Shown in pieces: positions 45,851 to 55,085 of a DNA stretch of 64,000 nucleotides (position 1 is its first letter; each line of letters starts with the position of its first letter). Under the pieces are notes generated by a model that was not told the DNA's origin, searched no databases, and saw nothing but the letters and a program-made list of their open reading frames with translations. A program made the translations under genes and the position numbers. Source of the DNA: Ctena decussata (Eukaryota > Mollusca > Bivalvia > Lucinida > Lucinidae). The stretch is from positions 50,073,087 to 50,137,086 of the forward strand of contig OZ022508.1 of the NCBI GenBank assembly GCA_963989385.1. The letters run 5' to 3'.

Positions 45851-47612
45851 ATTAAAAATGGGGGGGGGGGGCATATAGTATCACCGCTGTCCTTACGTAC
45901 GTCCTGTCCTGTACGTATGTCCTGTACGAAAATGGTTTCCGTTCAATATCTTTTGAAAACATATGTGTATTGAATTCATATTTTATACACAGGTATATAA
46001 TCATAAAATACAGATCAAGTTTGATGTTGGGTAAAATCCGTCTATTATTATGGGAGATATGGCCCTTTTTCGACTTTATTTCGTATGAAAAAATGATTTC
46101 CGTTCATTATCTTTTGAAAGCATTGATGTATTAAATTCATATCTTAAACACAGGTATATAATCATAAAATACAGGTCCAGGTCGATGTTGGGTAAAATCC
46201 GTCTATTATTTGGGAGTTACGGCCCTTTTTCGACTTCATTTTGTATAAAAAATGGTTTTCTGTTCACTATCTTTAAAATGGTTTTCGTTCGGTATCTTTT
46301 GGAAACATTGGTGTATTGAATTTATATTTTATACACAGGTATATAATCATAAACTACAGATCAAGTTCGATGTTGGGTAAAATCTGTCTATTATTGTTGG
46401 AGTTATGGCACTTTTTCGACTTCAGTTTGTATGGAAAAATGGTTTCCGTTCAATATCTTTTGAAAACATTGGTGTATTCAATTCATATTTTATAGACAGG
46501 TATATAATCATAAAATACAAGTCAAGTTTGATGTTGGGTAAATTACATATATTATTGTGGGAGAAATAGCCGTTTTTCGATTTCATTTTTTATGAAAAAC
46601 TAATTTCCGTTCATTATCTTTTGAAAAAATTGGTGTATTTAATTCATATATATTATACACAGGTATATAATCATAAAATACAGGTCAAGTTTGATTCAGG
46701 GTAAAATCAGTCTATTATTGTGGGAGTTGTGGCCCTTTGTCGACTTCATTTTGTATGAAAAAAAATGGTCTTTCGTTCATTATCTTTTGAAAAGATTAGT
46801 GTATTCCTATTTTTTATACAAATATTTCAAATGTACCCTATCTAGGTCGTGGGAATGAAAGATTGTTCGGGTATCTGCGTCACATGGCCAGGATGGCTGC
46901 TACGCACATATATGGTAAAAACCCTTCAAAAAACTTCTTCTCCAGAACCGAAAGGCCTATGGCCTTGAAACTGGGCATGTAGCATCGATCGGGCATTCAA
47001 GCCTATCATAGTTTATACAAATGATGACCGATCATGAAATACAAGACAAGATCGATTTAGGGTATATTCCGTCAATTATTATGGGAGTAACGGCCCCTTC
47101 TCGTCTTTAGTTTGTACAAAAATGGCTTCCGTTCATTATCTTTTGAAAAGATTAATGTATTGGATTCATATTTTTATATACAGATATATAATTATAAATT
47201 ACAGGTAGGTTTAGTTTGGGGTAAAATCCGCCAATTACTTTTGGAGTTATGGCCCTTTTCAACTTCATCTCATACAAAAATGGTTTTCGTTTGTTAGTTT
47301 TTGAAAAGTTACTTGTTTCCGGGCTATTTCTTTTGGAAAGTTGCATGGTATCCATTTCTGTGATAAGATACAGAATGTTATCACATATCACTGTGAATGA
47401 CCACCCCTCCAACATCCCCCCCCCACACACACACACACAGACACACTTCTCTTGATCCGGGAAGCACAATACATCTGCCTAAGGAAAACAACAATACATG
47501 TACCACACAAGTCTGCCTTTGTGAACCTAGTTATCCTACAAGTGCCAGTACCCTAAACATGGTGCCATCTTACTTAGGGCGAGGGCAATCGTGTCCTATG
47601 GACACATTCTAG
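45851..47612 (+). mobile_element. Helitron-like ('pearl') element f with an internal mosaic
   Basis: Begins with a poly-G stretch and GCATATAGTATCACCGCTGTCC, a CGTACGTCCTGT tract, then about eight units of 160-180 bp: TTCCGTTCAATATCTTTTGAAAACAT, ACACAGGTATATAATCATAAA, TGTTGGGTAAAATCCGTCTATTAT. The 3' end is the hairpin GTGTCCTATGGACAC followed by ATTCTAG. Between about 46842 and 47035 the units are replaced by sequence of element g (TATCTAGGTCGTGGGAATGAAAG, AACCGAAAGGCCTATGGCC). A CACA tract lies at about 47424-47444. Confidence 0.75.
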
Positions 47613-48324
47613 TTTTTTTACACGAAAACTGAATATTTTGGTTTTGTCCTATTCCACCTCATTTTTAGCTCACCTGAGGCTCATAGGTGAGCTTATAGTA
47701 TAGCCAGGCACCCGTCGTCGGTCCGTCGGTCATCAACATTTTCAAATATCTTCTTCTCTGAAACCACTGGGCCGATTGAAGCCATATTTCAAATGTAGCC
47801 TATCTAGGTCGTGGGAATGAAAGTTTGTTCAGGTATCTGGGTCACATGGCTAAGATGGCTGCCACGCCCATATGTGGTAAAAACCCTTCAAAAAACTTCT
47901 TCTCCAGAACCGAAAGGCCTATGACCTTGAAACTGGGCATGTAGCATTGGGCATTCAAGCCTATCATAGTTTTCACAAATGATGACCGTAGGCTGACTTT
48001 GACATAATTTACGACACGGTCAACTTTGGTACCTAATGCTTTATATGGGAAAATGCTTAATCAGTGGATTTCTCAGAAACTATTAATCTCAACGTTATAA
48101 TATTTGGTATATATTGTTAACTTTATGACCAGATGAAGAAATCACGTCGCTTAAGGTCAAGGTCATTCTTTGTCCTTTGTTCAAGAACAATGAAATTCTG
48201 TCTCCTGTAACTTTTTCAAACATCTCCTCTAAAGCTACTGGGCCGATTGAAGCCATATTTCATATGAATTAAAATCTGAAAGAGTTCCTTCAAGAGCAGA
48301 GAATACATTCATAAGAAGGAACAT

Positions 48325-48370
48325 GGGCCAGACTACGTAGTTTCGGCTAATAAAGCCTCTTCAGTGACCC
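48325..48370 (-). ncRNA. hammerhead ribozyme, copy 1
   Basis: Read on the minus strand from 48370. Stem I strand GGGUCA, core CUGAAGA, stem II GGC-UUUAUUA-GCC, core GAAA, stem III CUACGUAG, then UC, the cleavage site, and stem I strand UGGCCC, which pairs with GGGUCA (one G-U pair). All conserved core positions are present. Cleavage is predicted between 48331 and 48330. Stem III is self-complementary and very short, a form known to act better as a dimer or co-transcriptionally. Confidence 0.88.
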
Positions 48371-48707
48371 TGACAGTATCTGGTGACGAAACCAGAGAAG
48401 AGCATACTGTAATTTCATAATCTCAATTGGACAGCCGATTCAAAGACTGATTAGTATAAAAAAAGGTCCAAATAATATATAAAATGATGGCTTAGAATAT
48501 GAGTATAAACCAATCTAAAATTTCAGATTTCTCAGAATATATCCTCTGATCTCAAAGGACGAAAAGAAAATATAATCTGCACTATGGATGATGTACGGGG
48601 AGACGTTTTACGGCCGCCACACGGCACAACACCAGCTGCAGTGAGGTAAAATTAAAATCTGAAAGAGTTCCTTCAAGAGCAGAGAATACATTCATAAGAA
48701 GGAACAT

Positions 48708-48753
48708 GGGCCAGACTACGTAGTTTCGGCTAATAAAGCCTCTTCAGTGACCC
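48708..48753 (-). ncRNA. hammerhead ribozyme, copy 2
   Basis: Same sequence as copy 1, exactly 383 bp away. Predicted cleavage lies between 48714 and 48713. A minus-strand transcript crossing both sites would release a 383-nt RNA (48713 down to 48331) with ends suited to circularisation. Confidence 0.88.
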
Positions 48754-50052
48754 TGACAGTATCTGGTGACCCTGACAGTATCTGAAGCCTACTTAGGTCG
48801 GGGAAAGAAAGTTAGTTTAGTGTATCTGGGTAACAGGACCAAGATTGCTCCTCTGAAGCCACTGAGCCGATGGAAGCCATATTTCATATGGTGCTTCAGT
48901 GGGCCAAAGGAACTAAACTTTGTTCAGATGGTCTTGGTCACATAACCAAGATGGCCACAACGCCCATATGGTAAGAACCAGTCAATTTTTTTCTTCTCTA
49001 GAACCAAAGGCCTTATGGCATTTTGGCTTGGTATGTAGCATTGAGGACTCGGGTCCATCATAATTTATACAAATCATGACCGTGCATTGACCTTGACCTT
49101 AGTAATAGCGAGGTCAATTTTGGTATGTTATGCTTTTGTATGTTTAAATAGTGGATTTCTCAGAAACTATTTAAGTCTAAGTTATGATATTTTGTATATG
49201 AGGTTAAATAACTGAGCAAATGAAGATTCATCAACATTTTCAAACACCTTCTCCTCTGAAGCCACTAGGCCGATTGAAGCCATATTTTATATGGAGCTTC
49301 ACTTGGTAAAAGAAATCAAATTGTTCAGATGGTCTTGGTCACATGAATAAAATGACCCCGTGCCCATATATGGTAAAAACCCTTCAAATATTTTCATTTT
49401 TAGGACCGAAATGCCTATAATCTTGAAACTGGGTATGTAGCGTTGGGGACTCATAATAATCTATACAAATCATGACTGTGCATTGACTTTGACTTAATTT
49501 ATGGCAAGGTCAATTTTCATATGTTATGCTTTTATATGGGACAATGCTCAAACAGTGGATCATTCAGAAACTATTTAAGTCTTAGGTATAATATTTGGTA
49601 TATATGGCTAACTAAATGAGCAATTGAAGATATTATGTTGCTAAAGGTCAAGGTCATTCTTTGACCTTTGTTCAAGGTTACTGAGATTCTGTTGCTTGTC
49701 ATCATTTTCAAACAGCTTCTTCTCTGAAGCCAATGGGCCGTTTGAAGCAATATTTCATATGGAGCTTCACTGGGTCAGTGGAACCAGAGTTTGTTCAGAT
49801 GGTCATGGTTACATGACCAAGATAGCCGCCTTTCCCATATATGGTGAAAAACCCTTCAAAAATCTTATCCAGAACAAAAAGCCCAATGACCCTGTGGTAT
49901 GGTATGTAGCATTGGGGACTCCGGCCCGTCATAGTTTGTACATATCATGACCGTGCATTGACCTTGACCTAATTTATGACAAGGTCAACTTTGGTATCTT
50001 ATGCTTTTATATGGGAAATGCTTAAAGGCAGGAGTGGACTATAAAAGGCAAA

Positions 50053-50775
50053 AGGACCTCTGACAGTATCAATGCATATTTGCCCATTTTTTGACAAATT
50101 ACTGCACCTTCCTCGGGCAGCAAAAGTTGAAATATTTGGCATTAATATGTAGCCTTGTGTACTATAAAGACATTTTAACAGTGATTTTGAAAAATTATCA
50201 TGCCTCTAGACTAACATAGACCAATTTTATCAAGAGGGGTATGTGAATTTTTCAGTCTCTGAAAATAAGTCCATTTATTTGGTTTTCTAAGATATCAAAA
50301 TCTTTATTGATAACTATGCTAAAACTGACGTACACACTACTGTTACTGATATTATGCAATATTTTTCAGTACTAAGGACTTTAGCCTATTTTTAGATATA
50401 AAGGGTGTAAGTACCCCACCCACTTTTTCAGTTTTTCAGCTGTAGACTATCTTTTCCCCCCGTGCCTCAGCAAGCCACTCACATATAATGTGTATTATGA
50501 TAGTACACACATACATGCAAAGTGGCTAGCTGAGGCACGGGGGGAAAAGTATCTTTAAAAAACTTTTCCTGTTTCCATTACGTTTAATTACAAAATTTGG
50601 CTTTTTCCACCAAAAATTAGAGTCTATGTGCAAAGTAATCAGAAATTAAATTCATGGCCAGTTAGGGGAAGTTGAGAGCAACAAATTTCAAGAGAAATTC
50701 TTTGGCATATCAAAAATTTAATTTTGACTATTTTTATAGGCAAATTAACATTACAACCGTCAGAGGTCCTTAGCT
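50053..50775. mobile_element. TIR element AAAGGACCTCTGACAGT, nested copy
   Basis: Ends AAAGGACCTCTGACAGT and CGTCAGAGGTCCTT. Inverted relative of 37502-37919 but about 300 bp longer, partly because of the inserted hairpin at 50449-50551. Confidence 0.65.
50449..50551. repeat. hairpin-forming insertion
   Basis: Arms CTTTTCCCCCCGTGCCTCAGC and GCTGAGGCACGGGGGGAAAAG are perfect complements of 21 bp, with a further GCCACT / AGTGGC match inside. The loop is of about 45 bases. It resembles a tiny MITE. Confidence 0.85.
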
Positions 50776-51154
50776 ACCTATTCTCAGTTTTCCAATAGCC
50801 ACCAAAGGGTAAACATCTACAGTATCTCCTATAGAGTTATCTCTAATTTGATTGGTTGTTGATTTGCTGGGGTATTTACCTGTGAAAGTATTGGCAGCTC
50901 TTATTGGCTAAAACAGGAAAGTGGTCCAATTTGCACAGTAGCTAAGCCACGCCCTCTATTCCTCATACAGGTAGCTAATCCTCTACAGGGGGGTTCATAA
51001 ATCCTGCCTTTAAAAGGTTGATTTCATGGAAACTTGTTAAGCCTAGATATAATAATTGGAAAGTATGGTTAACTAAATGAATACATTAAGACATAAGGTC
51101 ATCAAAGGTCAAGGACAGGGTTTTTTTACCTTTGTTCAAAGTTACTGAGATTTT

Positions 51155-52815
51155 TATGCTCCTCGAAGGGTGGGCATATAGTTGCCGCTTTGTCCATCCT
51201 TCCCGTCTGTCCGTCCGTCCCTCCGTCCGTCCGACCGTCACACATTGTCCGGAGCATATCTATGAAAGTATTAACGGGAACTCAATGGAACTTCACACAC
51301 TGAAAGAAGGCAATGGGGAAAGTGCAGAGCACAAGAATCATAACTCTACCGCAAGTAATTACAAAAATTATCTCCTTTCCTAGTTTTTTTACAGTATTTT
51401 CCTTGTCCGGAGCCTATCTTTGAAATCATCAAAGGAACTGAATGAAACTTCACTCATTGATAGAGGGCAATGAGGAGACGTGCAGAGTTAAAGAACCATA
51501 ACCTTTTTCATAAGTAATTACAAAGTTATCGCCCTTCCTAGATCTTTCAGTATTTTGCTTGTCTGGAGCATATCTATAAAAGTATTTAGACTAACTGAAT
51601 GAAACTTCATACATTGATAGAGGGCAATGAAGACAGGTGCAAAACACAGATACCACAACTATGTCACAAGTAGTTACAGAGTTCTTATTATTTTTGGTTC
51701 GGTTTGGGTTGCTGAGTGGCCACCTTTTGGGAACAGGCTGCTCACTCGGTTAGCCATATGTTCTCTGTATCTTGATTATTTGTAATCTTAGTTGTTTCCA
51801 ACTATGGTTTGAGGGCTGGATTTGGATTTTGATTGTTTCAGTTCCTGGTCTTTGCATACTTTTTGCTTTTAGCTCCCTTCTTTGTTTTTCCAGTATTTTG
51901 CTTGTCCGGTGCATATCTCTTTAAGTCTTAAAGTGCACTAAATGAAACTTCATACATTGATAGAAGGTACTGAGAGGAAGTGCAGAGGACAAAAATCATC
52001 GCCCTGTCACGAGTAATTACAGAGTAGGCTACTTTTTTAGTTTTTTTCTCAGTATTTTGCTTGTCAAGAGCTTATCTCTTTAAGTATTAGAGTGAACTAA
52101 ACGAAACTTCACACATCGATAGAGGGCACTAAGAGAAAGTGCAGAGGACAAGAACTATAACCATATCACAAGTAATTATATAGTTAGCTCCCTCATTTTT
52201 TCCCAGTATTTTGCTTGTCTGGAGCATATCTCTTTAAGTATGAAAGCGAACTAAAGGAAACTTCAAACTTTGAAAGAGGACACTGAGAGGAAGTGCAGAG
52301 CACAAGAAGCATAACCCTGTCACTAGTAATTACAGAGTTAGCTCCCTTCTTAGATTTTCCAGTATTTTGCTTGTCCGGACTATATCTCTGAAAGGGTTGT
52401 AACGAAATTTGAAATATTGATAGAGGGCCATGAGAGGGAGTGCAAAGCACAAGAACAATAACCGTATTTTAAATTATTTTGGAGTTTCTTCCCTTGTTAT
52501 TATTTCTCACTTGTTGCTTGTCCGGAGCATATCTCTTAAATTTTTGAAAAGGATTGAATGAAATTTCACACATTTCTAGAGGACAATGAGAGTAAATGCA
52601 GAGCATAGAAAAAACATACTCCTATTGCAAGTAATTTTGGACTTATTTCCCTTCCTTTTATTTCTCATTCATTTGCTTGTCGGGGGCATATCTTTGAAAG
52701 TATTTTATGTACCTATAAGAAATTTCAAATATGAATAGAGGGCAGTTTCATTAGGATACCCATTTCACTATTGCACACCTTCGGGGAGCATCCATCGGTT
52801 CCACCGATTCTCTTG
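51155..52815 (+). mobile_element. Helitron-like ('pearl') element h, ~165-bp units, hairpin-CTTG end
   Basis: Begins TTATGCTCCTCGAAGGGTGG, then a (CCGT)n tract (51205-51238). About eight units follow with TTGCTTGTCCGGAGCATATCTCT, TGAAACTTCACACATTGATAGAGGGCA and GTAATTACAGAGTTAGCTCCCTT. The end is CCTTCGGGGAGCATCC, hairpin ATCGG-TTCCA-CCGAT, TCTCTTG. Start and end share GCTCC-CGAAGG inverted. A repeat R copy sits inside at 51684-51870. The whole element lies inside element g. Confidence 0.8.
51684..51870 (+). mobile_element. 3'-anchored repeat R, 5'-truncated copy nested in element h
   Basis: 187 bp from CTTATTATTTTTGGTTCGG to GCATACTTTTTGCTTTT, inserted between ACAGAGTT and AGCTCCCTT of a unit. 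It matches the last third of 40830-41378 with few changes, including the ~96 bases that the copy at 12062 lacks. Confidence 0.8.
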
Positions 52816-52973
52816 TTAAATTAAAATATGCACTCCTTATAAACCACTGGTTTCAAATTTGTAACAAATGAGCGAAATGACAAATCGTATCTGTTGACAG
52901 AAGGTATCAGGTGAGCTACAGGACCATTGGTGCTCTGTGTTTTTTCTTGTTTGATAAGTAATATACTAAGCAC

Positions 52974-53527
52974 AACTTCTAACCGACCACTTGCTTTGTC
53001 TTGTACACTGACGTTTGAAGATGGTATCCGGACATAATTTTCTTATATACAGTACTCCCAATGTGTCATGTCAACGTTGTAAAATGTTTGAGCTCAATAC
53101 CTTTAGAATCGTTTTCCTGGCAGCAGAGGATGCACATGTTTCCCCATTTTCGAACTTCGCAAGAATTATGACTGTGGTGGAGAAGGTTTTTTTAATTGTG
53201 ACTAAAATTTTGAATTCTATATTAAAAAATGCCTGATAATGAATTCTCAAGTTCATTTATATTCGCACAAATCATAAGCATATGCAAACAAGATTCCAAA
53301 ATGTGGTTCTGTCCGAATTTTGAAAATCTGCTGAAATGTTGCGATTTTCGGAAACAGGGGAACCATTATCTTTCACTTATTCAAAGGTATACGGATAAGA
53401 TTTTTATTTCAGAATTACCTGATTTACTTTACCAATATCACACGTTAATGAAAGATGGAGACATATGTTCGATTGTCCTTTTTATTTAGCGGAAAACATG
53501 ATATAAATAAGTGGTCGGTTAGAAGTT
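52974..53527. mobile_element. MITE with 19-bp perfect terminal inverted repeats
   Basis: Ends AACTTCTAACCGACCACTT (52974-52992) and AAGTGGTCGGTTAGAAGTT (53509-53527). 554 bp, AT-rich interior with no recognised coding. Flanking duplication is not clear, so the superfamily is open. Confidence 0.85.
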
Positions 53528-53776
53528 GGTTCTAGTATATGTAGAAATCACGATTCTTTCATTGTTTGTCTGATTCCAGATCTTGCTAGGACTTGTTTTT
53601 ATTTTCTGGCTTATGTTACAGTTAATGTGACCATAATAATTGTAAAGTTTGTTCATGTGTAGTTTAAGACAAAGTTTCTAGCTTAGATGTAACGTTCTGT
53701 TTTAGGTATATCATGTTCGCATGTGCACTAAGAAGCTTTTATTAAAAATCTGATTTATTATTATTATAATTTGTAG

Positions 53777-53959
53777 CATGTCTCGTTGAACCACCTAAAC
53801 GGAAACGCATGGATTTAATTACGCCAGGAGGTGTGCTTGTAGGCGATGTTCGATTGTATAAATGTAAACAAGGCTACATGTCACTTGGTCCTCTCGAGAC
53901 AATCTGCCTGGCCGCTAAGGGTAAAGCAGGATGGAAACCACCAGACTATGAATGCGTCG
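53777..53959 (+). CDS. VWA-sushi gene, sushi/CCP domain 5
   Basis: Complete sushi module in a 183-bp exon, phase 1-1, with acceptor TTTGTAG and donor GTAATT. It begins ACLVEPPKRKRM, then LYKCKQGYM, ETIC, and GWKPPDYEC. The module is basic near its start (KRKR). Spacing of the second and third cysteines (13 residues) and of Trp to the last Cys (six) is the same as in the other modules. It follows a nest of Helitron-like elements that ends about 0.8 kb upstream. Confidence 0.91.
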
Positions 53960-54469
53960 GTAATTACTTTATTTATCTAACTCACTGTTGATTAAAATTC
54001 TAAGAAGTTTCTACTGTATACTAATGCAGTTAAACACAAACATTTGCGTCGAAACGAACCTCGTAAAATGTTAAAATACTTGATCGATGCTAATTATTCA
54101 TGAAAGTAAATTAACCAACGCTGTTCACAGAAAAAACTAACAATTCAAAAATTGTTTAAGGTTGACTCAGATACAAATAAAGCTAAAGACATAATAACAT
54201 CGGATTCAGACTTATTCAGAAGTATCCAGGAATCACAAGGGCCACCCACAGAGGACACCAAAAAAGTAATTACTACATTTATTGTATGTTGTTGCTGTTG
54301 TTGTTTTTCAGTGGATAACGTCGTGTCATAAAAATCGTATGACCACACGTGTAATAACACTTTGGCGCGTACACGTAAAGTCATTGATAACGTCCATGTC
54401 AACCGGGCGTTTCCTTAATGCTCAGTTTGAAGGCGATAATATCCCAATTTAAATGGTCATATGATAAAC
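53960..54469. other. intron sequence without recognised content
   Basis: AT-rich; a TTG/CTG-rich patch at 54288-54312. A possible acceptor (TTCACAG at about 54129) is followed by an early in-frame stop, so no exon is called. Confidence 0.35.
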
Positions 54470-54558
54470 AGAATCTTACACTCGTGGTCATTTCATATGA
54501 AATTTATGAAACTCGTTTCATAAATTTCATATGAAACGACCTCTCCTGTAAGATCCTC
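54470..54558. repeat. palindromic element, 21-bp perfect inner arms
   Basis: Inner arms TTTCATATGAAATTTATGAAA (54491-54511) and its exact complement (54516-54536) flank a 4-base loop CTCG. Outer arms AGAATCTTACACTCGTGGTC and GACCTCTCCTGTAAGATCCT match with a few changes. It would form a long hairpin in transcripts of this intron. Confidence 0.85.
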
Positions 54559-55085
54559 TATGTTCGTATAAAACAACTGTCGCTCCGATCTCATGAGAGC
54601 TGGAAAACAAAGCCGACATTACACCCTGTTGAAAAATGACTCCGAATGGGCTCTGTCAGTGTTGAAAAATCACCCGTGTTGTTATATTTCGGAACTATTA
54701 CTTTTTTACTGCAATACCCTTCAGCATTACTTGTGACCCCAAATGGTTGTTAAAACTGATTAATGTAGTGGTGATACACTTAGAATAGGCTTGGAGTACT
54801 GACTTAAATATAAACAAAGCATCGCATGAATGTGATAATATTAGTTTTTACTCTGTCTTGCTTAATTTATTGTTACAACAATTTTGCAAACATAAGCCCA
54901 TAGGACATTGTGACAATTTAGTAAAATACGGGGACAATGCTGAGGTAAAACGTGATCACGATAGCCATAGACGGCCCATGGGTTACTGGGGTCTTGTAAC
55001 TGACTGGTGCGGTGGGTTATTGGAATGTTAAGTCCAGTTTCAGCAAAATCTGTACCATGTCTTCATAGATTTAAAAAAAAAACAT
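54559..55085. other. intron sequence without recognised content
   Basis: No repeat or gene recognised; a poly-A stretch at about 55072-55083 precedes the retrotransposon remnant. Confidence 0.35.

Larger units (their letters stand above)
48269..48782 (-). mobile_element. retrozyme-like element with two hammerhead ribozymes
   Basis: A 514-bp insertion in a unit of element g. Direct repeats of 119 bp at 48269-48387 and 48652-48770 appear identical, giving a period of 383 bp; a 12-base partial third copy (CCTGACAGTATC) ends it. TGAA flanks both sides (48265-48268, 48783-48786) as a probable 4-bp target duplication. Each repeat holds a hammerhead on the minus strand. This is the layout of retrozymes and of Penelope-type elements with hammerheads in their direct repeats. 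It has no coding capacity, so it must be mobilised by another element's enzymes. Confidence 0.82.
50026..51009. mobile_element. TTAA-flanked TIR element (piggyBac/Kolobok-type MITE)
   Basis: 984 bp, left end AGGCAGGAGT and right end ATCCTGCCT, flanked by TTAA (50022-50025 and 51010-51013). The surrounding sequence is a unit of element g (ATGGGAAATGCTTAA...TTGATTTC), so the boundaries are clear. TTAA duplication points to piggyBac or Kolobok superfamilies. It carries a second TIR element (50053-50775) and a hairpin (50449-50551). Confidence 0.75.
47666..52949 (+). mobile_element. Helitron-like ('pearl') element g, host of several nested insertions
   Basis: Left end TAGCTCACCTGAGGCTCATAGGTGAGCTTATAG and a CGTCGTCGGTCCG tract, as in element b. 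Core units of about 450 bp are marked by TCACATGACCAAGATGGCCGCC variants at about 47845, 48946, 49338 and 49806. The right end is TATCAGGTGAGCTACAGGACCATTGG...CTTG (52946-52949). Inside it lie the ribozyme element (48269-48782), a TTAA element (50026-51009) and another Helitron-like element (51155-52815). Confidence 0.7.

Noticed and set aside
48269..48782. solo LTR or TRIM of an LTR retrotransposon
   Set aside because: No TG...CA ends, no primer-binding site or polypurine tract seen; the two hammerheads give a better explanation of the direct repeats.
54129..54160. additional exon after TTCACAG
   Set aside because: The phase-1 reading meets a stop after about ten codons and has no sushi features.
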